A stretch of DNA of 43,768 bases from Rhodanobacteraceae bacterium (GTDB lineage: Bacteria; Pseudomonadota; Gammaproteobacteria; Xanthomonadales; Rhodanobacteraceae). The notes beneath the pieces were generated by a model, which searched no databases, was not told where the DNA came from, and saw only the letters and a list, made by a program, of their open reading frames with translations. The position numbers were made by a program, and so were the translations under genes. Below, piece by piece: positions 7,763-16,475 of the stretch (position 1 is its first letter; every line of letters begins with the position of its first letter). The stretch lies in contig SCQS01000075.1 of the NCBI GenBank assembly GCA_004299705.1, forward strand, positions 1 through 43,768, in the 5' to 3' direction.

Positions 7763-10612
7763 ATGCCACTGAAACGCAATGTATTGACGCTGGCGCTGAT
7801 ATCCGCGGGTATCGGCCTTGCCGCGCATGCCAATGTCGGATTGGCCGCCGGTGCACCGGCCAACGGGGCGCAGGATCAAACGCAGCCGCAAAGCCAGGCG
7901 ACCGCGACCGACCAGAATGCAAAAAACAAGAAAAAAAACAAGCAGCAGAAGTCGGAACCGCAGCAGTTGCAGGCAATCAACGTGCGCGGCTACGCAGGCA
8001 GCCTGCAGAATGCGACCGTCATCAAACGCGACTCGGCAGAGATTGTCGAGGCGGTGTCGGCCGAACAGATCGGCAAACTGCCCGGCACCAGCATCGCCGA
8101 CGCGCTGGGGCGGTTACCCGGTCTCGCGGTGCAAACCCTGAACGGGCGTCCACAGGTTGTCTCGATCCATGGCTTCGGCCCCGACTTCAGCACCGCACTG
8201 GTCAACGGCCGCGAGCAGGTCAGTACGGCCAACAATCGCGGCGTGCAATACGACCAGTATCCGGCGAGCTGGTTCAACAACGTGGTGGTGTACATGTCGC
8301 CCAATGCCAGCCTCATTGGTCAGGGCTTGGCCGGTACCGTGGACATGCGCACGATCCGCCCGCTCGACCAAACGCATTCGATCGCCGCGGTCAATGCGCA
8401 CTATGTCTGGGACAGCCTGTCCACGCTGTCGCCTGGGTCCGGCGTCAGTGATCACGGTTACTCGGTGGATGGTGTTTACGTGAATCAGTTCGCCGATCAC
8501 ACCTTCGGCATAACACTGGGTGTGGATCTCGAGTCCAATCCCGCGCAGATCGAGCATCAGGCGCCGTGGGGTTATCCCAACGACGCGAATGGTGACCTGG
8601 TCATCGGCGGTTCCAAGAACTACGGCATCTCCGACCAGATGAAGCGCCTCGGCTTGCTGACGACGCTGCAGTACCGACCGACGCAGAACTTCACCAGCAC
8701 GCTTGATCTTACCTACGACAACTTCCGCGAAACCCAGCAGGCGAAGGGCATGGAGTTTCCGTTGTTCTGGGGCGCCAACGTCAAGCTCGCGCCGGTCAAC
8801 GTCCAGAACGGTTTCGTGCAAAGTGGCATCTACAGCAATGTCTCGCCGGTGGTGCGCAACGACTACAACAAGGAAGACGCCAAGGTCTGGAACATCGGCT
8901 GGAACAACAAGCTGCGTTTCAACGCGGACTGGTCCGCCGAAATGGACGCCAGCTACTCGCGCGCCGATCGTCGCAGCACCTTGCTGGAAAGCTACACGGG
9001 CTTCGGCTACAACAAGTCCGGTCCCACCGACACGCTGGCCTTCCAGGAAGCAGCAAGCGGGCTGTTTTACGTTGATCCAACGCTGAATTACACCCAGGGA
9101 CTCATGCTCACCGACCCTCAAGGCTGGGGCAGTGGCAACAATCCGCCGGTTGTGCAAGCCGGCTTTATCAACATGCCGTACACCAACGACTACCTCGCGC
9201 GCCTGCGGCTTTCCGTCGAGCGTGATTTCCTCAGTGGTCCGTTCTCGAGCATGCAGTTCGGCGTCGACCGCGCCACCCGCAACAAAACCTACAACATCAA
9301 CCAGGATTTCATCGTGTTGCCGAACGGTGCCAAGACGGCGCCGATCCCGTCGTACGGCATCAGTGACCCACTGGCGTGGATGGGCGTGGGTCCGCAGGTC
9401 ACCTACAACCCGTTGGCGTTTTTGAGCGACGGCACCTATCAGTTGTTCCCGACCGCGTTGTCGTCGATCGGCGTGCCGCCGAACTGGAAAGTTCGCGAGA
9501 ACGACCTGACGCCGTTCGTGCAGTTCAATCTAGACACCCTGCTCGGTAGTGTGCCGGTGCGCGGCAATTTCGGTTTGCAGGTGCAGCACACCAACGAGGG
9601 TTCGGAAGGCCAACGCGTCGCGGCAGGCACCAGCTCCACCGGGTCTTCGGTGGTGACTCTGGTGCCGGTGTCGGGCAGCACCAACTACACGCGTTGGCTG
9701 CCCAGCGTGAACCTCGTTTTCGAATTCACGCCCAGCACCGATCTGCGCGTGGGTGCGGCACGGGTGTTGGCGCGCCCGCGCATGGACCAGATGAGCGCGA
9801 GTCTCGACATCAGCGGCAACATCACGCACCTGTCTTCCACCGATCCCAACACGTCTTATTTCAGCGCAAATGGCGGCAACCCGAAATTGCTGCCGACGAT
9901 GGCCGACAATTTCAACATCAGCCTGGAGCATTACTTCAGCGACAACCAAGGTTACATGGCCTTGTCGACGTATTACCTGAAGCTGTCTGATTACATCAAC
10001 CCGAACGCGGCGTTCCTGCACAACTTCGCGCCGTTCGTCGGTGCCTTCCTTTCGCCGTCCCAACAGCAGCAATTGGGCACCACCTACGGCATCGTCTCGG
10101 GCCCGACCAACGATGGTCACGGCAACGTGAAGGGGTTGCAGGGCACGATCAACCTGCCGTTCAAGGTATTCACGTCGGTGCCGGTGCTGAATGATTTCGG
10201 CGTGATCGTAACCGGCGACTACACCAAGAGTGCCATGACGTATGCAGGCAACTCGCAGGCGATCACGGTGCCGGGTCTTTCGAAGTGGGTGGCGAACGCC
10301 ACGCTGTACTACCAGCACGGGGGCTTCGAAGCGCGCGTCAGCGACAACTACCGCACCAGTTTCTTGGGCGAGATATCGGGTATCAGCGCGACCCGCATTC
10401 TGCAGACCATCAAGGGTGGCAGTATCTACGATGCGCAGGTCAGCTACACCATCCCGGATGGACGCTTCAAGGGCCTGACTTTCCTCCTGCAAGGATCCAA
10501 TCTCACCAACCAGAGGTTCATCACATTCCAGAACAACGATCCGCGCCAAGTGTTGTACTACGAGGAATATGGACGCCGTTATGAGTTAGGCGTTTCATAC
10601 AAGTTCCGTTGA
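7763..10612 (+). CDS. TonB-dependent receptor for alpha-glucans (maltodextrin uptake)
   Basis: This is a 949-residue outer-membrane receptor. A signal peptide (residues about 1-29) is followed by an Ala/Gln/Lys-rich linker with a run of lysines (KNKKKNKQQK), a TonB-box-like LQAINVRGY and a plug domain (AEIVEAVSAEQIGKLPGTSIADALGRLPGLAVQ, then RPQVVSIHGFGPDFSTALVNG). The rest is a 22-strand-type barrel ending in YGRRYELGVSYKFR. Such receptors import oligosaccharides using TonB-ExbBD energy. Its position next to a LacI regulator and four alpha-glucan-type hydrolases indicates maltodextrins as ligand, as for Caulobacter MalA and the maltose-induced xanthomonad receptor; this is inference from context. 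The ATG at 7763 gives a good signal peptide; the upstream in-frame stretch from 7403 runs through the operators and is not expected to be translated. Confidence 0.92.
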   Translation: MPLKRNVLTLALISAGIGLAAHANVGLAAGAPANGAQDQTQPQSQATATDQNAKNKKKNKQQKSEPQQLQAINVRGYAGSLQNATVIKRDSAEIVEAVSAEQIGKLPGTSIADALGRLPGLAVQTLNGRPQVVSIHGFGPDFSTALVNGREQVSTANNRGVQYDQYPASWFNNVVVYMSPNASLIGQGLAGTVDMRTIRPLDQTHSIAAVNAHYVWDSLSTLSPGSGVSDHGYSVDGVYVNQFADHTFGITLGVDLESNPAQIEHQAPWGYPNDANGDLVIGGSKNYGISDQMKRLGLLTTLQYRPTQNFTSTLDLTYDNFRETQQAKGMEFPLFWGANVKLAPVNVQNGFVQSGIYSNVSPVVRNDYNKEDAKVWNIGWNNKLRFNADWSAEMDASYSRADRRSTLLESYTGFGYNKSGPTDTLAFQEAASGLFYVDPTLNYTQGLMLTDPQGWGSGNNPPVVQAGFINMPYTNDYLARLRLSVERDFLSGPFSSMQFGVDRATRNKTYNINQDFIVLPNGAKTAPIPSYGISDPLAWMGVGPQVTYNPLAFLSDGTYQLFPTALSSIGVPPNWKVRENDLTPFVQFNLDTLLGSVPVRGNFGLQVQHTNEGSEGQRVAAGTSSTGSSVVTLVPVSGSTNYTRWLPSVNLVFEFTPSTDLRVGAARVLARPRMDQMSASLDISGNITHLSSTDPNTSYFSANGGNPKLLPTMADNFNISLEHYFSDNQGYMALSTYYLKLSDYINPNAAFLHNFAPFVGAFLSPSQQQQLGTTYGIVSGPTNDGHGNVKGLQGTINLPFKVFTSVPVLNDFGVIVTGDYTKSAMTYAGNSQAITVPGLSKWVANATLYYQHGGFEARVSDNYRTSFLGEISGISATRILQTIKGGSIYDAQVSYTIPDGRFKGLTFLLQGSNLTNQRFITFQNNDPRQVLYYEEYGRRYELGVSYKFR

Positions 10613-10729
10613 GGGAGACGGCGGCATGGGCTTCGTTGATTTGCGCCAGCGATGCCCAGTCGCCGTCGTTTTCTCACGGAAATCCGGTCGGGCAGTTGCC
10701 TGCGGATGTTCAAGGTGTACGCTCCCGGC

Positions 10730-12292
10730 ATGAACGAATTTGCGATCCGGCGTGTGGTAATCGTCGGCGGCGGCACCGCCGGGTGGATGGCGGCGGCGCT
10801 GCTGGCGCGCGGACTCGGCCGGGCCTGCGAAATCCGCTTGATCGAATCCGCCGAGATCGGCACGGTCGGCGTCGGCGAGGCGACGATCCCGCAGATTCAG
10901 CACATCAATGCGTTCCTCGGCATCGACGAGAACGATTTGATGCGCTTTACACATGGCACGTACAAGCTGGGCGTGCAGCTCAATGATTGGGGCCGCGTCG
11001 GCGATTCGTACATCCACGCCTTCGGCGACGTGGGCCTGCCGCTGGGCCTGCTGCCGTTCCACCACTACTGGCTGCGCAGCCGCGCGCAGGGCGATGCGCA
11101 TTCGCTGTGGTCGTATTCGTTGAACGCGGCCGCCGCCGCGGCGAACCGCTTCGCCAAGCTGGACAAGGTGTCGGACACGCCCTTGGGTGGCATTCGCTAC
11201 GCCTACCAGTTCGATGCCGCGCGCTACGCGCGTTACCTGCGCGAGCGCATCCCCGAGGGTGCGGTGACGCGCATCGAGGGCAAGGTGGTCGAGGTCAAGC
11301 TGCGCGGCGAGGATGGCTTCATCGAATCGCTGCGGCTCGAGAGCGGCGAGATCGTCGCAGGTGATTTGTTCATCGACTGCTCGGGCTTTCGCGGCCTGTT
11401 GATCGAGGGCGCGCTGAAAACCGGTTACGAGAATTGGCAGCATTGGTTGCCGTGCGATCGCGCGATTGCGGTTGCAAGTGAACGCACCACGCCGATGCGT
11501 CCGTACACGCAGGCGTTTGCGCGCACCGCCGGTTGGCAATGGCGGATCGCGTTGCAACATCGCACCGGCAACGGCCATGTGTATTGCAGCCGCTTCATCA
11601 GCGACGATGAAGCCGCCGCGCAACTGCTGGCGAATCTCGGGAGCGAGCCGCTGGAAGACCCGCGCCCGCTGCGCTTTGTCACCGGCATGCGCAAGCTCTC
11701 ATGGAACCGCAACTGCCTCGCGCTGGGGCTGGCCGCCGGTTTCATGGAACCGCTGGAATCCACCAGCATCCATCTGGTGCAGTCGGGCGTCGCCCGTTTC
11801 CTCGGCATGTTCCCGGACCGGCATTGCGATCCGCTGCTGGTGGATACCTACAACCGCCAGACGCGCTTCGAGTACGAACGCGTGCGCGACTTCCTGATCC
11901 TGCACTACAAGGCCACCGAGCGCGACGACACGCCGTTCTGGCGGCAATGCGCGGCGATGGACGTGCCCGATGCGTTGGAGCAGCGCATCGAGTTGTTCCG
12001 GCGCACCGGCCTGATCTTCCGCGAGGCCGACGAACTGTTCACCGAAACGGGCTGGCTGCAAGTGATGCTGGGCCAACGCATCGAGCCCGAACGCCATCAC
12101 CCGCTTGCCGACGAACTGGACGAATCCAGGTTGCAGGGATTCCTTTCCGACATCCGCACCCTCGTGAACCGCACCGCGGCCCGGCTGCCGAGCCACGACG
12201 AATTCGTGGCGCGCGTCGGCCGGCTGCCGCAGGCGTCCGCCACCGGCTTGCCGCCCATGCCAAGGCACGTGCATGAACGGGGCGTCTCGTGA
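10730..12292 (+). CDS. Flavin-dependent (tryptophan-type) halogenase 1
   Basis: This is a 520-residue FAD-dependent halogenase of the PrnA/BrvH type. GGGTAGWMAA (13-22) binds FAD. Lys79 in HGTYKLG matches the catalytic lysine that forms the haloamine, and GFMEPLESTS (338-346) supplies the conserved glutamate. The WxWxIP signature reads WQWRIAL (269-275), so the proline is alanine. The enzyme class halogenates indoles or phenols with hypohalous acid made at reduced flavin; no flavin reductase is encoded nearby. It lies 117 bp after the TonB receptor and its stop overlaps the GTG of the amylase gene. Halogenases next to TonB receptors are recurrent in xanthomonads and Caulobacter, but their role in sugar loci is unknown. 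Family assignment is strong, substrate unknown. Confidence 0.9.
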   Translation: MNEFAIRRVVIVGGGTAGWMAAALLARGLGRACEIRLIESAEIGTVGVGEATIPQIQHINAFLGIDENDLMRFTHGTYKLGVQLNDWGRVGDSYIHAFGDVGLPLGLLPFHHYWLRSRAQGDAHSLWSYSLNAAAAAANRFAKLDKVSDTPLGGIRYAYQFDAARYARYLRERIPEGAVTRIEGKVVEVKLRGEDGFIESLRLESGEIVAGDLFIDCSGFRGLLIEGALKTGYENWQHWLPCDRAIAVASERTTPMRPYTQAFARTAGWQWRIALQHRTGNGHVYCSRFISDDEAAAQLLANLGSEPLEDPRPLRFVTGMRKLSWNRNCLALGLAAGFMEPLESTSIHLVQSGVARFLGMFPDRHCDPLLVDTYNRQTRFEYERVRDFLILHYKATERDDTPFWRQCAAMDVPDALEQRIELFRRTGLIFREADELFTETGWLQVMLGQRIEPERHHPLADELDESRLQGFLSDIRTLVNRTAARLPSHDEFVARVGRLPQASATGLPPMPRHVHERGVS

Positions 12293-13827
12293 AGTGGCGG
12301 TCGGCGGGTCTGCTGATCGCGCTGCTGTGCATGTCCGCGGTCGTCGCGCCGGCGGCACGGGCGGCTGCGGCCGCGCCTTCAGGTGTCTATTACGAAATCT
12401 TCGTGCGCAGTTGGTACGACAGCAATGGCGACGGCATCGGCGACTTGAATGGTGTCACCGCCAAACTGGACTACCTGCAGCGGCTGGGCGTCAGCGGCAT
12501 CTGGCTGATGCCGATCAACCCGTCGCCCAGCTATCACGGTTACGACGTCACCAATTATTTCGCGATCAATCCGCAGTACGGGACGATGGCGGATTTCGAA
12601 CGGCTGGTGCGCGCGGCGCACCAGCGCGGCATCAAGGTCATCCTGGATCTGGTGGCGAACCACACCAGCAACCGTGCGCCGTGGTTCATTGCGGCGCAGG
12701 ATCCGCATGGCAAGTATCACGACTGGTACACGTGGGCGACACCGGAAACCGACCTCAAGCAGATCAGCGCCACCGGCAGCTATGCGTGGCACGCGCTGCC
12801 CGATGGCCAAAGCTATCTCGGCGTGTTCACCGCCGAAATGCCGGATTTGAATTACGACGATCCCGCCGTGCGCAAGGAGATGATCGAGGTCGGCAAGTTC
12901 TGGCTGAAGAAGGGGGTTGACGGTTTCCGTCTCGACGCCGCACAGCACCTCTACCTCAACTTCGACACCGACTGGGGCAGCCAAGTCGTTTTGAAGAAGA
13001 ATCTCGACTGGTGGCGCGAGTTCCATCGCGGCATCGACGCCGTGAATCCGCACGCGTGGCTGGTGGGCGAGGTGTGGCAACCGCGCTTCACTGAGCTCGC
13101 GCCATGGATGGGTGCGTTGGACGCGACGTTCGATTTCCCGTTGGCCGCGCGCCTGATCGAAAGCGCCAAGACCGAAACCGACCGCGATCTCGGCGCTACC
13201 CTGCAGCGCACCGACGATGCTTACCGCGCCGCCGGGCACGGACGTTTCGACGACGCGCCGCTGCTGTCCAACCACGACACCGAACGCGTGATGAGCCAGC
13301 TCGACGGCAACATGGATCACATGCGCGTCGCCGCGGCCATGCTGCTGACCCTGCCGGGCCATCCGTTCGTCTATTACGGCGAAGAACTCGGCATGCGTGG
13401 CCAGAAGCCCGATCCACACCTGCGCGAACCGATGCGCTGGTACCGCACCGGCAAGGGGCCGGGCGAGCCAACCTGGGAAGGCTGGAGTGCGGGCGATGGC
13501 CCGGATGTTTCCGTCGAAGCCGAGGACAAGAATCCCGCCTCGCTGCTCAACTGGTACCGGATGCTGATCGGCTGGCGTCGCGCGATCCCGGAGCTACGCG
13601 ACGGCGTGGTGCGCAATTGGCGCGACGACAACCGGCAGGTCGCCGCGTGGGAATTGCGCGATGCACACGGCGACGTGCTGGTATTGCACAATTTGTCGGG
13701 CAAGCCGCAAACGCTGGCGCTGCCGGCCAAACGTTTCCACATGCTGCTCGAACACAGCCGCGCGGACACGACGATCGCCGGCGATCGCCTGCAACTGCCG
13801 CCTTATGGCAGCGCGATCCTGCAATGA
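12289..13827 (+). CDS. Secreted GH13 alpha-amylase-type glucan hydrolase
   Basis: This is a 512-residue enzyme with an N-terminal signal peptide (about residues 1-25, ending ARA). GH13 conserved regions are complete: DLVANHTS (120-127), GFRLDAAQHL with nucleophile Asp216, LVGEVWQ with acid/base Glu261 and LLSNHDTERV with Asp330. NGDGIGDLNGVTAKLDYL is the typical first barrel segment. It should cleave alpha-1,4-glucans in the periplasm or at the surface, producing maltodextrins for further hydrolysis. The GTG start at 12289 overlaps the halogenase stop (GTGA), implying translational coupling, which is an unusually tight link between a halogenase and an amylase. The exact product profile (alpha-amylase versus neopullulanase-like) cannot be read from sequence. 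Confidence 0.92.
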   Translation: MKWRSAGLLIALLCMSAVVAPAARAAAAAPSGVYYEIFVRSWYDSNGDGIGDLNGVTAKLDYLQRLGVSGIWLMPINPSPSYHGYDVTNYFAINPQYGTMADFERLVRAAHQRGIKVILDLVANHTSNRAPWFIAAQDPHGKYHDWYTWATPETDLKQISATGSYAWHALPDGQSYLGVFTAEMPDLNYDDPAVRKEMIEVGKFWLKKGVDGFRLDAAQHLYLNFDTDWGSQVVLKKNLDWWREFHRGIDAVNPHAWLVGEVWQPRFTELAPWMGALDATFDFPLAARLIESAKTETDRDLGATLQRTDDAYRAAGHGRFDDAPLLSNHDTERVMSQLDGNMDHMRVAAAMLLTLPGHPFVYYGEELGMRGQKPDPHLREPMRWYRTGKGPGEPTWEGWSAGDGPDVSVEAEDKNPASLLNWYRMLIGWRRAIPELRDGVVRNWRDDNRQVAAWELRDAHGDVLVLHNLSGKPQTLALPAKRFHMLLEHSRADTTIAGDRLQLPPYGSAILQ

Positions 13828-13867
13828 ATAATCGATCAGTTCTTGTTTGCAGTACCGCGTTTTTTGT

Positions 13868-14055
13868 CGTCATTCCGGGGCCGCCCGCGCTGTTTGCGGG
13901 CGGAACCCGGAATCCATTTTTTCTTACCAGCGAGATCAAAATGGATTACTCGCCGCATCCGCGGCTCGCCCTTCGGGCCATCGGCTACGCCGATGTTCGC
14001 TACGGCATCCTGCCTTCGCAGTCCGGATCGCCGCTGCGCGACGTCCGGAATGACG
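13868..14055. repeat. Dispersed palindromic repeat, copy 1 (~188 bp)
   Basis: The element starts CGTCATTCCGGGG and ends CCGGAATGACG, so its ends are inverted repeats. Inside are a strong hairpin (CCGCCCGC/GCGGGCGG), an AATCCATTTT / AAAATGGATT pair and a GGCATCCTGCCTTCGCAG segment (from 14004) shared with the copy at 18664-18854 except for one base over 23 bp. It carries no gene. The GTCATTCC...GGAAT ends recall small palindromic repeats such as Neisseria dRS3-type elements, common in Proteobacteria. It separates the amylase and GH31 genes. Confidence 0.85.
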
Positions 14056-14099
14056 AATAAAGATTTCGCTTCTTCCTTCAAGGAAAAGGACAAACATTG

Positions 14100-16475
14100 A
14101 TGACGCTAAACATTCGCTCGTGCGCACTCATGGTTTTGCTGCTGGCCGGCTTCGCCGCAGCCGCCAATGCCGCCGTCACGCTGGAGTTGCGCAGTGTCGA
14201 CGCGCAAGGCTTCCGGCTTGCACAGGACGACGCGACGACCTCGGTGCAAATGGTGGCGCCCGGCGTGCTGCACGTGCATTACGTGCCGATGGGCCATGCG
14301 ACGCCGCCGGATCTCGTGATCGATCCGCAACGTGCGCCAGCGACGACGTTCAAGCCCCAGGTTTCGCACCAGGGCGGCGCGGTCACGCTGCGCTCGGATC
14401 GGATGACCGTCGAATGGAATCCGAAAACCGATACCTTGTCGGTCAGCGACGTACGAGGGCACACGCTTTTGCGGCAGGCCGACCTGATGGCGCTGGCGCA
14501 GGAAAAGATCGTGCTCGCACACGCGGCCGGCGATGCGCTGTATGGCATCGGCGGGTTCCAGGCCAACAAGCCGGTGAGCGCGGGGCTGCTGCGCAGCGGC
14601 GAACAGATCGCGCGGGCCGGCAAACAGGGCCACGCCGGTGCGCCGTTCGTGTGGAGCACCAGGGGCTACGGCGTGCTGGTGGATTGCGATGGTGCGGGTT
14701 TCGATCTTGCTGGCGATCGCATCACGGTCAGCGACTTCAAACGCCCCGACGCCGATTACTACATTCTGGTCGGAACGCCCGACGAACTGTTCGGCGAACT
14801 GGCGAAGCTCAGCGGCCCCGCGCCGCTGTTCCCGAAGTGGGCGATGGGGTTCACCAACAGCCAGTGGGGCATCGATCAGAAAGAGTTGCTGGACATCGTC
14901 AAGACCTATCGCGCCAAGCACATTCCCATCGACAACTTCACCCTCGATTTCGACTGGAAGGCGTGGGGGCAGGGTGATTACGGCGAGTTCCGCTGGAATC
15001 CGAAGAAGTTCCCGGACGGTCCCAGCGGCAAGCTCGCGAAGATGCTGGCCGCCGAAGGCATGCACGTCACCGGCATCATGAAACCGCGTCTGCTGATGGA
15101 TACCGCGGAAGGGCGCTACGCCACCACGCACGACCTGTGGATTCCGGGCGAGCAGGCCTACCAGGATTATTTTTCGCATCGGCCGGCCAAGGAGCTGGAT
15201 TTCGACAAACCCGAAACCCGGCGCTGGTTCGGCGATCTCGCGATCAAGTACGGGTTCGACAAGGGCATCGCCGGCTGGTGGAACGACGAGGCGGACGTTT
15301 ATGGCAAGGACCAAAAGCTCACGTCCAACACGCAGTTCATGAACATGGAACGCGCGCTGTACGACGCCCAGCGCGCGGCCAGCGACCAGCGCGTGTGGTC
15401 GATCAACCGCGATTTCTGGCTGGGCGCGCAGCGCTACGCCTATGGCCTGTGGTCGGGCGACATCGACACCGGTTTCGCCAGCATGGCCGCGCAACGCACG
15501 CGCATGTTGAGCGCGATCGATGTCGGCGAAATGCTGTGGGGCATGGACGGCGGCGGTTTCAACGGCCATCCGTCCGACGAGAACTATGCGCGCTGGATCG
15601 AGTTCGGCGCGTTCACGCCGATCTTCCGCGTGCACGGCACCTTCAACGAGAAACGCCAGCCGTGGCGCTATGGCCCGATTGCCGAGGCCGCCGCGACCCG
15701 CGCGATCCGCCTGCGCTATTCGTTGATCCCCTACATCTATGCATACCAGCACGCCGATCATGTGGACGGGGTCGGGCTGGTGCGCCCGCTATCGTTTGCA
15801 TGGCCCGACGATCCGCAGGTGCGCGACGACGTCGATGCCTGGTTGTTCGGCCAGTGGTTGCTGGTGTCGCCGGTGGTCGAGCAGGGACAGACTTCCAAGC
15901 GCATCTATCTTCCGGCAGGGAAGTGGGTGGACTGGTTCACCGGCAAGACGTATGCGGGAGGGCAGACCATCGACTTCCCGGTGGATGCAAAGACCTGGGC
16001 CGACATCCCGTTGTTCATCCGCGCGGGCGCGATCATCCCGACGCAGCCGGTCATGCAGTACGTCGGACAACACCCGGTCACCGCCGTCACGGTCGTGGTG
16101 TTTCCCACCGACCACGCCACCCATTTCGACTATTACGATGACGACGGCGAAACGTATGCCTACGAGAAGGGCGCGTATTTTCTGCAGGCGATGACGACGC
16201 ACAGGCAGGGCGATCGGATCGATTTCACGTTGGCGGCACCGCAGGGTTCGTACAAGCCGGCGTTGCGCTGGTACCTGCTCGCGATACACGGTGGCGGCGC
16301 CAAAACCGTGCGCGTGAATGGCAAGCCGGTGGATGCCGTGGCGACGCGTGCCGCACTGGAACGTGCGGACGCCATGGGCTGGGTGAGCGGAAAGGACCGC
16401 TATGGCGCGGTGACCTGGGTGAAGGTCGCCGCGGGCGTGCCCAACGACATTCGCATCGAGGCGGCGGCGCCGTGA
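14100..16475 (+). CDS. Secreted GH31 alpha-glucosidase / alpha-transglucosylase
   Basis: This is a 791-residue enzyme with a signal peptide (hydrophobic residues about 9-22, ending ANA). An N-terminal beta-sandwich (to about 240) precedes a (beta/alpha)8 barrel that starts LFPKWAMGFTNSQWG. The nucleophile is Asp396 in GWWNDEADV and the acid/base Asp454 in WSGDIDTGF, both standard GH31 motifs; the C-terminal beta domains include an HFDYYDDDGETYAYEKG segment. The family cleaves alpha-glucosides or alpha-xylosides, and the nearest style is the Cellvibrio Agd31B-like alpha-4-glucosyltransferase group, so it may remodel maltodextrins in the periplasm rather than only hydrolyse them. The ATG at 14100 follows AAGGAAAAGGA; a TTG immediately before it is unlikely. 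Its stop overlaps the next gene's GTG. Confidence 0.92.
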   Translation: MTLNIRSCALMVLLLAGFAAAANAAVTLELRSVDAQGFRLAQDDATTSVQMVAPGVLHVHYVPMGHATPPDLVIDPQRAPATTFKPQVSHQGGAVTLRSDRMTVEWNPKTDTLSVSDVRGHTLLRQADLMALAQEKIVLAHAAGDALYGIGGFQANKPVSAGLLRSGEQIARAGKQGHAGAPFVWSTRGYGVLVDCDGAGFDLAGDRITVSDFKRPDADYYILVGTPDELFGELAKLSGPAPLFPKWAMGFTNSQWGIDQKELLDIVKTYRAKHIPIDNFTLDFDWKAWGQGDYGEFRWNPKKFPDGPSGKLAKMLAAEGMHVTGIMKPRLLMDTAEGRYATTHDLWIPGEQAYQDYFSHRPAKELDFDKPETRRWFGDLAIKYGFDKGIAGWWNDEADVYGKDQKLTSNTQFMNMERALYDAQRAASDQRVWSINRDFWLGAQRYAYGLWSGDIDTGFASMAAQRTRMLSAIDVGEMLWGMDGGGFNGHPSDENYARWIEFGAFTPIFRVHGTFNEKRQPWRYGPIAEAAATRAIRLRYSLIPYIYAYQHADHVDGVGLVRPLSFAWPDDPQVRDDVDAWLFGQWLLVSPVVEQGQTSKRIYLPAGKWVDWFTGKTYAGGQTIDFPVDAKTWADIPLFIRAGAIIPTQPVMQYVGQHPVTAVTVVVFPTDHATHFDYYDDDGETYAYEKGAYFLQAMTTHRQGDRIDFTLAAPQGSYKPALRWYLLAIHGGGAKTVRVNGKPVDAVATRAALERADAMGWVSGKDRYGAVTWVKVAAGVPNDIRIEAAAP

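Noticed and set aside
13868-14055. CRISPR-like repeat
   Set aside because: There is a single internally palindromic element per site and no regularly spaced direct repeats with spacers; no cas genes are present.
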